A stretch of DNA of 64,000 nt from Clostridium sp. NkU-1. GTDB taxonomy: Bacteria; Bacillota_A; Clostridia; Lachnospirales; Lachnospiraceae. This document shows positions 20,466-29,833 of this stretch, piece after piece. A program made the position numbers and the translations under genes. Numbering within the stretch: the first letter of the stretch is position 1; each line of letters starts with the position of its first letter. The notes under the pieces were generated by a model. That model searched no databases. It was not told where the DNA came from and was given only the letters and a program-made list of their open reading frames with translations. The DNA lies in the NCBI GenBank assembly GCA_001312405.1, contig BBDR01000004.1, positions 1 to 64,000 of the forward strand, given 5' to 3'.

Positions 20466-22504
20466 ATGGATAACCGACTTTTAGAAATATTTCGTCTTGT
20501 CTGCCAAAGTAACCGTGAGTTTACCGTACGGGAGCTGGCACAGCAGTTTTCTGTAAGCAGCAGGACTATTTACAGTGATATAAAAAAATTAAATGAATTA
20601 CTGGAGGCTTCCGGATATCCTGAAATCAATGCGGATAAGGGGAAGATGTTTTATAAATCACCGCTGATGATCGAATTTAAGAGCCTGATCCACTCAACCC
20701 GGCCTTTGTTCTGTCAAATCCCAGAATCCGGCGGCTGCGGATCACCACGTCCATCCTTTTATCCGGCGATCAGTTCACGGTGGATGACCTTTTAAAGGAA
20801 CTTGACATTTCAAGAAACACCCTCATCGGTGATTTAAAGGAAGTAAGGGAAATGCTCAGCTTTCATTCCATTGCAGTTGAGGCCACTCCTTTTAAAGGGT
20901 ACCGGGTTTCCGGAAAGGAACAAAACATCAGAAATCTTCTGATTCTATCCATCAGTGAAGATCCGCTGTTTTTTGAGGACAGGGCAGGCAAAGAAAATAT
21001 GCAGATCCTGTATTCCTGTGAAGCCTTTCTCGATGATGTAGCCAGACGGCTTAATGTAGAACTAAGTGATGTATCATTTAACCGCATGCTGATCGCCTTT
21101 TATGTCACTTATGCAAGGATCTCTATTGGAAAAGCATTTACCGGGGGACCTAAGGATATTTTAACGAGAGAAGAAAAGGCTTTTGTGGAGCGGCATGAGG
21201 AAATCGAGGCAATATTCGGAAGGGAAGTATCCCTTGATGACTGCTTTTATCTGGCAAATAAGCTGGCAGAAGCATCTGTCGTCAAATCCGAGGAGCTGCT
21301 GTCTGAAAAATGGCTGCCTTTTAATCTGGTAACAAACCAGTTTATCGATGCCGTGGCACAGGAATACCCCTTTGAAGCCTTTCGCAACGATTCCAAGCTT
21401 TATGAGGGACTGCTTAATCATCTGCGTCCTGCCTATAAGCGGGCTTGGGCTGGGGAATGGGCGGAAAATCCGTTATTGAGCTATGTTTTAGAAAACTTCT
21501 TCCAGCTTAACAAGGCGGTGGAAAAGGGTGTAAAGGTGCTTGAAGAAAAGCTTAAAGTGCATTTTAACGAGCATGAAATATCTTACTTCACATTGTTTTT
21601 TTGCTTCGGTAATAGAAAGGAATGAAAAACAGATCCGCAGGACGCCCAATGTCATCATTGTCTGCAATGCAGGGATCAGCACTTCTGAGATATTAAAAAG
21701 CAGGCTGCAGGCCATTTTCCATGTGAATATATTGGGAACATTCAGCGTGAGAAATGCGTCACTGTGGCTGAAGGAGCGCACTCCGGACCTGATCATATCA
21801 ACGGTGCCTTTTAAATGGAAGGACACGAAGGTGCTGAAAGTTAGCCCTTATTTATCGGATTATGACATAAAGGAAATACAGAGCCAATTATCGTTTCTCA
21901 CCGCCCGGATCCATATGTCTGAGGTAATGAACATTATTGGCAGATATGCAGAGATCGAGGATCAAAAGCTGGCGCCTTTAAAAAAATGAATTGAGTATAT
22001 ATTTGGGAATTACAGAAAATTCGGAACCAAAGAAAGGAATTTATCAACCGATGTTAAAAGAAATTTTGACCACAGATTTAATTAAAGCAAAGTTTGAGGC
22101 AGCCAGCCGGGATGAAGCCGTTAAGGAAAGCGGCAGGCTCCTTGTGGACAAGGGGCTGGCAGATGAGTCTTATATCCAGGCAATGCTTAAAAATGTTGAG
22201 GTGAACGGAACCTATATTGTAATCTCACCAGGAATCGCCATGCCCCATGCCAGACCTGAGGAAGGTGCCCTGGATATCGGCCTTAGCATTGTAACATTAA
22301 AGGAACCCGTTGTATTCGGACATCCGAAAAATGACCCGGTTAAAATCGTGGTGGGCCTTTGTGCCATTGACCATCAGTCTCATTTAAAAGCGCTTACTGA
22401 GCTTGCGGACATTTTAATGGACGAAAAAAAAGGTAAAGGAAATAACCAGTGCAGATTCTGCAGAGGAAATATTACAGATCATAAAGGGGGATTCATTATG
22501 TTAA
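20466..22504 (+). CDS. PRD-containing transcriptional regulator with EIIB and EIIA domains, four frameshifts
   Basis: About 678 residues after repair: HTH_11 (FTVRELAQQFSVSSRTIYSD) at about 17-36, second HTH (FTVDDLLKELDISRNTLIGD), two PTS-regulation domains, a GatB-like EIIB domain with Cys in VIIVCNAGISTS, and a C-terminal EIIA domain with active His in AMPHARPEE. The PTS phosphorylates such proteins to set activity. Frames break near 20700, 21600, 21985 and 22428. The stop overlaps the EIIB gene start by 7 bases. GGAGG precedes ATG 20466. It presumably activates the downstream PTS genes. No separate EIIA gene is present, so its EIIA domain might also serve transport (inference). Confidence 0.85.
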
Positions 22505-22773
22505 AAATAGTTACAGTATGTGGTGCAGGAGTGGGAAGCTCCATGATGCTTCGCCTGTTTACCCAGCAGATTCTTGAAGCTGAAAAGATTGAAGCAACCG
22601 TGGATGCTTCTGATATTGGTTCCGTCAGCCCGGATTTTTATGATATTTTAATCACAACTTCAGATTTTGCCGATGTTTTAAGAGATTCTAAGGCGCACAT
22701 TATCCGGATTGACAACATGATGGATAAGCAGTATTTAAAAGAACAGCTTCTTGAAGCAATAAACAAGAGATAA
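22498..22773 (+). CDS. PTS EIIB component, ascorbate/lactose-2 type
   Basis: 91 residues, intact. Phosphorylated Cys in VCGAGVGSSMML (about residues 8-10), then the Rossmann-like EIIB fold with ILITTSDFAD and a helical end. Similar to UlaB/SgaB. The AAAGGGGG site lies inside the 3' end of the regulator gene, and the ATG overlaps the regulator stop. Followed by the EIIC gene after 37 bases. It passes phosphate from EIIA to the sugar. Confidence 0.88.
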   Translation: MLKIVTVCGAGVGSSMMLRLFTQQILEAEKIEATVDASDIGSVSPDFYDILITTSDFADVLRDSKAHIIRIDNMMDKQYLKEQLLEAINKR

Positions 22774-22810
22774 TGGGAAGGCTGATGGCGGCCTTAGAAG
22801 GGAGAGAAAA

Positions 22811-24091
22811 ATGGGAGTAGTAATGTATTTGATTAATAATGTTTTCAGCCAGGCTGTTTTCATTATAGGAATTGTTGTGATCGCCGGTATGGCTGCCCAG
22901 AAGAAAACCTGGGATCAGATCCTTCCCAGCGTGATCAAGACCATGATCGGCTTTACCATGATCAATGTAGGAGGGCAGACCCTTGGTATGTCTCTGCTGC
23001 CTTTGCAGGGAATGATCTCAAAGATATTCCATATGCCGGCTGTGTCAGTGGATATCGGTGCGGCCCAAAGCGAAAGTCTTTCCGGGATTGGTACGGAAAT
23101 GGCATTGATCTTTGCACTTGGTTTTGTTGTGAACCTTTTGCTGGCAAGATTTACGCGCTTTAAATATGTGCATTTGTCAGCTCATGTATCATTCTTTTAT
23201 GCCGGTTTGATTGCGGCGCTGTTAAAGTTCGGAACAAATCTGTCCTTTGTGCCTCTGGTAATAACCGGTTCTATTTTATTAGGACTTTATATGACCTTTT
23301 CCTGTGCCTATGTGGCAGTATTTATGAAGGAAGTAAAGGGAGGAGAGGGCTTTACCCTTGCTCATTCCAGTTCCATTGGTATCCTGATTTCTTCCCTGCT
23401 GGCCAAAACCTTTGGGAACAAGGAAAATGACCTTGAAAACATAAATGTACCTAAAAGGCTTAACTTCTTAAGGGAGATGACCATTTCCCTGACCATTGTT
23501 ATGACGATTCTATTTTTGGTCATAAGCCTGATTTCCGGCCCGGCCTGGGTGCGTGAAAATATTACAGCCGGACAGGATATTGTTGTATTCAGCTTTTTAC
23601 GGGGCTTATCTTTCGGTATGTGGATCACGGTTATTATAACCGGTGTAAGGATGATGCTTTCTGAGATCATTTCCGCATTCCATGGTATTGCCAATAAGAT
23701 CATACCAAATTCCGTACCGGGACTTGATATCCCTCTGCTTTTTCCCAATTATCCTAACTCTGTGATATTGGGCTTCCTGACCAGCCTGATTGCCGGCCTG
23801 ATCGGTATGATGATCCTTGGATTTGTCAATTATCCGGTTGTGGTATTCCCGGCCCTGATCCCCACCTTTTTCACTGGTGCGGTAACAGCCATCTTCGGTA
23901 ATGCCCATGGCGGACGCAGGGGTGCGATCATAGGCTCCTTTGTAAATGGTTTGATCCTTATTTTCGGACAGGCTCTGCTGCTTCCCATGATCGGGACTTA
24001 TGCGCCTATCATGCGTATTTTAAGTGAGACAGATTATTCCTTCTACGGTCCGATCTTAGGCTGGGTACTTAAGCTGTTTGGAGGCATATAA
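22811..24091 (+). CDS. PTS EIIC component, ascorbate/SgaT-UlaA type
   Basis: 426-residue permease with about ten hydrophobic segments, intact. Family features: TMIGFTMINVGGQTLG, a long loop with AHGGRRGA near the C-terminus, and GPILGWVLKLFGGI at the end. UlaA-type carriers import L-ascorbate; relatives import other sugar acids or pentitols, so the substrate is not certain. The stop TAA overlaps the ATG of the next gene (TAATG). GGAG site before the start. Confidence 0.88.
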   Translation: MGVVMYLINNVFSQAVFIIGIVVIAGMAAQKKTWDQILPSVIKTMIGFTMINVGGQTLGMSLLPLQGMISKIFHMPAVSVDIGAAQSESLSGIGTEMALIFALGFVVNLLLARFTRFKYVHLSAHVSFFYAGLIAALLKFGTNLSFVPLVITGSILLGLYMTFSCAYVAVFMKEVKGGEGFTLAHSSSIGILISSLLAKTFGNKENDLENINVPKRLNFLREMTISLTIVMTILFLVISLISGPAWVRENITAGQDIVVFSFLRGLSFGMWITVIITGVRMMLSEIISAFHGIANKIIPNSVPGLDIPLLFPNYPNSVILGFLTSLIAGLIGMMILGFVNYPVVVFPALIPTFFTGAVTAIFGNAHGGRRGAIIGSFVNGLILIFGQALLLPMIGTYAPIMRILSETDYSFYGPILGWVLKLFGGI

Positions 24092-24791
24092 TGAAAAATC
24101 TTGTGTTTTATCTTACTTTGCATTATCCGGACAGGGAAACTTTTTTTTCAGATCCTGGAATTATTGGATAAGGAAAAGGCGGGGTATGTTGAAATCGGCA
24201 TACCGGTTTCCAATCCTTATATAGACGGAGCCGTAATTGGGCAGACGCATACGGAAGTTCTGGAGCAAAAAAATAAGTTCAGGTGATGTGATACACACGC
24301 TGGAAGAAATCCGCAGCCGTTTTGCTTTTAAAGTTGTGTTAATGACTTATAAGGAAGGGGTAGAGCATTTTCACCTTTCTGATGTGCCAAAAGATTTATA
24401 TGACGGTTTTCTCTGTGTGGATGGAGAATATCCAGCCGGGGCTTTTCCTAACCAGATTGCTGTGCTGGGACAGTCTCTTGACGGAGAAGGCCTGGCAAAG
24501 GCTCTTGAGCATAATGCGCTGTTTGCCTATATCGTTTCCGGGGAAGGAAAAACAGGCTCTTTTGATAAGCTTCCCAGGTCGTACATTGAAGTTGTAAAAA
24601 AAGGTAAAATCTGTTTCAAAGATACCGGCCTACGTAGGCTTTGGGGTAAAATCCGCTGAGGACGTGAAGGAAGTCATGAAAAACGGTGCTGACGGCGCAT
24701 CATAGGTACTGAGTTCATAAAGCGTTACCAGGCTGGGGGCATGGATGCTTTAAATGCCTATCTGAAACAGCTGAAAAAGGCGGACGCATAA
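24091..24791 (+). CDS. TrpA-like TIM-barrel protein, four frameshifts
   Basis: About 232 residues after repair. Matches tryptophan synthase alpha subunit: GYVEIGIPVSNPYIDGAVIG holds the positions of catalytic Glu49 and Asp60 of the classic enzyme (E in VEIG, D in YIDG), then YVSGEG-like AYIVSGEGKTG and GFGVKSAEDVKEV and GAIIGTEF of the phosphate site. Extra bases in A/T runs near 24142, 24268 and 24600 and a lost A near 24701 interrupt it. There is no trpB or other trp gene; the gene is the last of a PTS operon and overlaps EIIC. A lyase/aldolase acting on the imported sugar phosphate is possible, but this is inference. Confidence 0.75.
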
Positions 24792-25259
24792 GCTGGCTCC
24801 AATCTGCTTAAAATGACAAGGGGAGTGTTATAATATAGCAGAGAAGAGGACAGGCATGATTTGATATCCAGCCTGGCGCTGTCTTCATAATAATGATACA
24901 CAAAAAGACAGAGGCTGTAATATGGCCTTGTTAAAAGCAATAAACGAAAAATAAGTCTTGATTGGCCTGAAAAGTCAATTTCAAGGCTTATTTTTATTTC
25001 AGCCATTATTGTGTATCTATCATAATTTTTTCAGATATCCAACTATGAAAAATATACACTCTAATAGGATTGATGTCTTATGTTTTATGGACTTTTACAA
25101 AGCTTATCATTTCTGTTTTATATAAAATTACCATAAAAATAAAAATATATATGAAAAAAATATAAAAACATCCAATGAATGATTGCCAAATAACAAAAAA
25201 TATGTTAAGTTAATAGTATAAAATGTAAGCTAACAAATAACTTGTAAAAGGAGGCAGCT
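24792..25259. other. Intergenic region with terminator, AT-rich
   Basis: Holds the terminator at 24947-24995 and then about 250 bases of AT-rich DNA leading to the LacI-type gene. No ORF with a ribosome site is convincing. No clear cre-like operator was found by eye. Confidence 0.5.
24947..24995 (+). terminator. Rho-independent terminator after PTS operon
   Basis: A 15-bp stem AAAAATAAGTCTTGA / TCAAGGCTTATTTTT with one G-T pair. The A and T flanks make it potentially bidirectional. Confidence 0.7.
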
Positions 25260-26320
25260 GTGGCAGGTAAAAAAAACGGTATCCATGCAGAATATCGCGG
25301 ATGAGCTGGGAATCAGCAAGGTGACGGTTTCCAAGGCTTTGAATGGAAAAGATGGTGTAAGTGAGGAATTGAAGGAGAAAATCTACCAGGCGGCCCAGCA
25401 GAAGGGTTACATTTTGCCCAGCTACGGGCAGAGGAAAACAAGAAAAGCAGGCATTATTATGAGCAGCCGATTTTCGACCCTGTCGGACAGCGGGAAATTT
25501 TACATGGGAATGTATGAAAAGATCATCAATGAGCTTAGAAAAATTTCCTGTTCCGGTGTCATGATTACCCCTGATAAGGAGAGCATTGCAGAGGATTTGG
25601 AAACCATTGAAAAAAAGGGGATGTTTGATGGGTTGATTCTTTTGGGAATTCTGGATAAGGAAGTCAGGGACAGGGTGGATGCGGTTCCTTTGCCTAAGGT
25701 ATACGTAGATGTGTATGATGAAACCCATAAGTCCGATTCCGTAGTGACAGAAAATATTTACAGCACTTATGAAATGACTCAATACCTGGTGCAAATGGGG
25801 CACAGGGAAATCGGGTTCGTGGGTACGGTGGGAGCAACCACCAGCATTACGGACCGTTATCTGGGATATAAGCGGGCTTTGATTGAACAAAAACTTCCTA
25901 ATATTGCGGAATGGGAGATACCGGACCGGACAATGAAAGGGGAGGCGGTGGAAATAAAGCTCCCTTCCACGCTACCGGGAGCCTTTATCTGCAACTGCGA
26001 TGAAACAGCTTTCCGTCTGGTCAAAGCCTTAAAAGAAAGAGGGCTTATAGTTCCGGATGATGTTTCTGTTGTGGGCTTTGATAACGATATTTATGCAGAG
26101 CTTTGTGAACCCAGGCTGACGACAGTTGCGGTGAACATGGAAGAAATAGGCAAAATGGTAGCAAAAAGGTTTGCAATAAATATGGAACACCCGCTCAAAA
26201 AAAGAAGGGGAGATCTACAGGGTGGAAGGGAGGAGTGTTTTCAGGGATTCCGTAAGGGATTTAAAGGGCAAAGGAAAAAAAGTAATATTTGATTGTAGTA
26301 AAAAGGAGGGGAACAAGTGA
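25260..26320 (+). CDS. LacI-family transcriptional regulator, two frameshifts
   Basis: About 352 residues. HTH with LacI hinge: MQNIADELGISKVTVSKALN; then a periplasmic-binding-protein-like sensor domain with GFVGTVGATTSITDRYLGY and DDVSVVGFDNDIYAEL. GTG 25260 after AAGGAGG; an extra A in the A8 run at about 25270 and another in the A6 run at about 26202 break it. The stop overlaps the permease GTG at 26317. It probably controls the downstream mannoside uptake genes. The inducer is unknown. Confidence 0.9.
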
Positions 26321-27280
26321 GAAAAAAAGACAATTCCAAAGAAAAGAGAGGGAAGGCGGTGGAGCAGAAACGATACGGAACTTTCCTTACTGGCGCTGCC
26401 TGCGGTGGCATGGTATGTACTTTTCAGCTTTCTTCCCATGTTCGGGCTTGTGATTGCATTTAAAAATTACAAGGTTACGGGAGGAAAAAGCTTTCTTTAC
26501 AATGTAGTTCACAGTGAGTGGGCGGGATTTAAGAATTTTGAATTCTTAATAAAATCAAATGATCTTTTTGTCATACTTCGCAATACCATTTGTTATAACC
26601 TGGTATTTATTGTGTTGGGGATGACGCTTTCCGTCAGCCTGGCGATTATGATCAGCCTGCTTCACAGCAAAAGGAAATCCAAGGTTTACCAGACCCTGAT
26701 GTTTTTTTCCGTATTTTATGTCATGGGTGGTTGCTGCTTATTTTCTGGACGCATTTTTGAACCAGGATAACGGATTGATAAACGGAATATTAAAGGATTT
26801 GGGCAGGGCACCTGTCCAATGGTATATGAAACCGGAAATGTGGCCGTTTATTTTGGTTTTTATGTACTTATGGAAATCCTGCGGTTACAATATGGTGATT
26901 TACTTATCCGCCATTACCGGCATCGACACCACTCTTTATGAGGCGGCTGTGGTGGATGGGGCAGGCAAGGGGCAGCAGGTATGGTATATTACACTGCCTT
27001 GTTTGAAAAATGTGATTCTTATGATGTTCATATTAAACGTGGGGAAGATTTTTTATTCGGATTTTGGGTTGTTTTACCAGCTTTCCCAGGGGGCAGGAGG
27101 TTCTATCTTCAATACCACGGCAACCATTGATACATACGTATTTAATGCTCTTCAATTTTCCACACCCATTGGGATGACGTCTGCAGCCACCTTTTTTTCA
27201 ATCTGTGTCATGCTGTATTACAATTCTTGCGGCCAATGCTCTCATAAAAAAAGATTGACTCCAGCAGTGCTATATTATAA
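26317..27280 (+). CDS. Sugar ABC transporter permease, LplB type, four frameshifts
   Basis: About 319 residues, six predicted TM helices, with the ABC permease loop EAAVVDGAGKGQQVWYITLP (EAA motif). It belongs to the LplB/YteP group that pairs with YtcP-type permeases and large lipoprotein binding proteins. Four one-base gains (near 26360, 26710, 27190 and 27247) split it. GTG 26317 behind AAAGGAGG overlaps the regulator stop. Imports oligosaccharides with the next two genes; the ATPase must be supplied elsewhere, as is usual for this group. Confidence 0.87.
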
Positions 27281-27332
27281 AAAGGAAAAGATGTTTTTAT
27301 ATCGGATGGACGGCAGCAGAGAACTCTGCCTT

Positions 27333-27363
27333 TTATCAGAAGCGCATTGCATCTTCTGATAAG
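27333..27363 (+). other. Intra-operon hairpin
   Basis: Perfect 10-bp stem TTATCAGAAG / CTTCTGATAA with an 11-base loop between two permease genes, no T tract. May stabilise or process the mRNA to adjust subunit ratios. Confidence 0.5.
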
Positions 27364-27387
27364 CCATATTTATAGGAGGTAAAAACG

Positions 27388-28314
27388 ATGGGAAAGAACA
27401 GAAGGGAAGAAGAGGACGGATTCGGTTTGAACCGGATACCAGTAAAGGTAAACGCGCTTTTTCATGGGATTTTTATTTTGGTGACTGGTTTATGCATCAT
27501 TCCTATGATATTTGTATTTATAATTTCCATTTCCTCTGAACAGTCTATTAAGATGAACGGGTACCGCTTTTGGCCGGAAGCGTTTTCTCTGGAAGCCTAT
27601 AGGTTTTTATTGCGGGAAGGGAAAATGATTCTGCACGCTTTAGGAGTTTCCTGCTTTGTTACGGTGGTGGGGGCGGTGGTGGGAGTGCTGCTTACAACCT
27701 TGATGGGGTATGTGCTTTCACGAAGGGAATACAGGCTAAACGGGTTTTGCACCATGATTGTGTTTATTCCGATGATTTTTAATGGGGGAATGATTTCTTC
27801 TTATGTGGTGAATACCCAGTTTTTGCACTTGAAAAACTCCATATGGGCTTTGATTTTGCCTTTGTGTGTTTCGTCCTTTAACGTAATCATATGCAAGACA
27901 TTTTTCAGGATCAATATTCCGGATTCTGTGATTGAATCGGCGCAAATGGACGGCGCGTCTCATTTTACCATCTTCGGAAGGATCGCGCTGCCTTTGTCAA
28001 AGCCTTTGATTGCCACTGTAGCTTTGTTTCTGACTTTTGGCTTTTGGAATGACTGGTTTCAGTCTTCCTTGTACATTACCAATACAAAACTGTTTTCCCT
28101 GCAGGCCCTTTTGGACCATGTGCAGAGAAATATTGCAATGATGGCAAATAATCCTTCTATGGGAGTGAACTTAAAACAGTACATGAATACCATGCCCAAG
28201 GAAGGCGCAAGAATGGCAATGGCAATGATTATCATCGTGCCGATTGCCTGTACCTATCCGTTTTTCCAGAGATATTTTATCTCCGGGCTTACGGTGGGAG
28301 CAGTGAAAGGATAA
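27388..28314 (+). CDS. Carbohydrate ABC transporter permease, YtcP/LplC type
   Basis: 308 residues, intact. Six hydrophobic segments and EAA loop ESAQMDGASHFTIFGRIALP. The C-terminal LKQYMNTMPKEGARMAMAMI block is typical of this subfamily. AGGAGG 8 bases before ATG 27388. It forms the second half of the membrane channel with the LplB-like protein. Confidence 0.92.
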   Translation: MGKNRREEEDGFGLNRIPVKVNALFHGIFILVTGLCIIPMIFVFIISISSEQSIKMNGYRFWPEAFSLEAYRFLLREGKMILHALGVSCFVTVVGAVVGVLLTTLMGYVLSRREYRLNGFCTMIVFIPMIFNGGMISSYVVNTQFLHLKNSIWALILPLCVSSFNVIICKTFFRINIPDSVIESAQMDGASHFTIFGRIALPLSKPLIATVALFLTFGFWNDWFQSSLYITNTKLFSLQALLDHVQRNIAMMANNPSMGVNLKQYMNTMPKEGARMAMAMIIIVPIACTYPFFQRYFISGLTVGAVKG

Positions 28315-28355
28315 TTGAAACTATTATCAATATATAGACAAGGAGAACAGGTTCT

Positions 28356-29818
28356 ATGAAAAAGAAAACACTGATTGGAATGGCATGTGTAATGGGAATG
28401 GTTCTTTTGGCAGGCTGCCAAAGTGCCGGTACGAAAGGCGGGGCGGAAGAAACCAAAGTGTTGGAAAAATCCAGCAACGAAGATACGGTGACTTTAAAAT
28501 GGATCCAGGTAGGTAATGGAATGCCTGACAATTACGATGCCTGGCTGGCACAAATCAACCCCTATCTGGAGGAAAAAATAGGCGTCAACCTGGAGGTGGA
28601 AATAGTGCCATGGGGTGATTGGGACAACCGCCGCAGTGTGATTGTAAACTCGGGAGAATACTTTGATATTCTTTTTACGGATCAGACAAGATACAATGCG
28701 GAAGCAGCCACAGGAGCCCTTTATGATATGACGGATCTTCTGAAAACCAAGGCTCCCCAGCTCTATGACATGATTCCGGAGGACTACTGGCGGGCTGCTT
28801 CCATCGGAGGGAAAATATACGCGGTTCCTACATATAAGGATAGTTCTGTCACTGAGTATTTTATATGGGATAAAACAAAGGCAGATCAATACGGTATTGA
28901 TATCCAGGAAGTGAACAGCTTTGAGACGCTCCATGAAGCTCTTAAAAAAATGAAGGCTGGCGGGGAAAAGACGCCTTATTTCATGTCCAAGTCAGGGGCG
29001 GACTTCCTTGTGAAGGATTATTATGACCAGTTAGGCTCCGGGCTTTCCGCTTTGGGAATCCGTTATGACGACAATACCAAAACCGTGGTAAATCCCATGG
29101 AACAGGAAGATGTATTAAAACAGCTTGATATTGTTCATAAAATGTATCAGGAAGGGATTATTAACGGAGATGCGCCTACTGCAGACGATTCCAACAAATA
29201 CAGAACCTTTTTCACCTGTCAGGGCTGGAGCGGAGCAGCAGCATCTACCTGGGGGCCCATCAATGGAATTGATAATTGTGTGGCAGTGCAGTACGGGAAT
29301 ACGGTAGTTTCCAATACTTCGGTGCGCGGCTCTTTAAACGCTGTTTACTCCGGCTGTAAATATCCGGAAAAGGCCATTTTGTTCCTGCAGCTGGTGAATA
29401 CAGATTCTAAGGTACGGGATCTTTTGTATTACGGGGTGGAAGGAGAGAATTTTTTTATACACACAGGACGGAAAAGTAGACAAAAAGAATTCAGACTGGA
29501 GTATGGCAGGCTATACCCAGGGTACCTTCTTCCAGGTTTCCCAGCTTGCTACCGATGAGTTTAACCAGTGGGACGAGGTAAGGGAGTTAAATGCCGGCGC
29601 TTCCCCTTCGGTTATGTTAGGTTTTGACATGGATACCAGCAGCGTGGAAACGGAGCTGGCCAGCTGCAGGGCGGTCTACGAGAAATACAGGGCAGAGTTT
29701 TTTACTGGAGCCAGAGAACCGCGGGAATTAATAGAAGTGATAAAAAAAGGAGCTTTCTGCCGCAGGCTGGGAAAGAATCAGAGAGGAAGCTCAAAAACAG
29801 GTGGATGACTGGAAATAG
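28356..29818 (+). CDS. Extracellular solute-binding lipoprotein, two frameshifts
   Basis: About 486 residues. Signal peptide with lipobox LLAGC (Cys about 22), then a family 1 type carbohydrate-binding protein (LKWIQVGNGMPDNYD, PWGDWDNRRSVIVNSGEYFD, YAVPTYKD). One extra T at about 29453 and one extra A at about 29745 break the end; the repaired tail is LSAAGWERIREEAQKQVDDW. It captures oligosaccharide outside the cell for the two permeases. AAGGAG before ATG 28356. With an alpha-mannosidase gene following, alpha-mannosides are the likely cargo. Confidence 0.88.
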
Positions 29819-29833
29819 GAGCGAGGAAAGCTT

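Noticed and set aside
21991..22500. Separate PTS EIIA gene
   Set aside because: A one-base correction in the A6 run joins it in frame to the regulator, the usual architecture of this regulator family.
24707..24791. Separate small gene after the TrpA-like ORF
   Set aside because: It is the C-terminal part of the TrpA-like protein in another frame (TEFIKRYQAGGMDALN).
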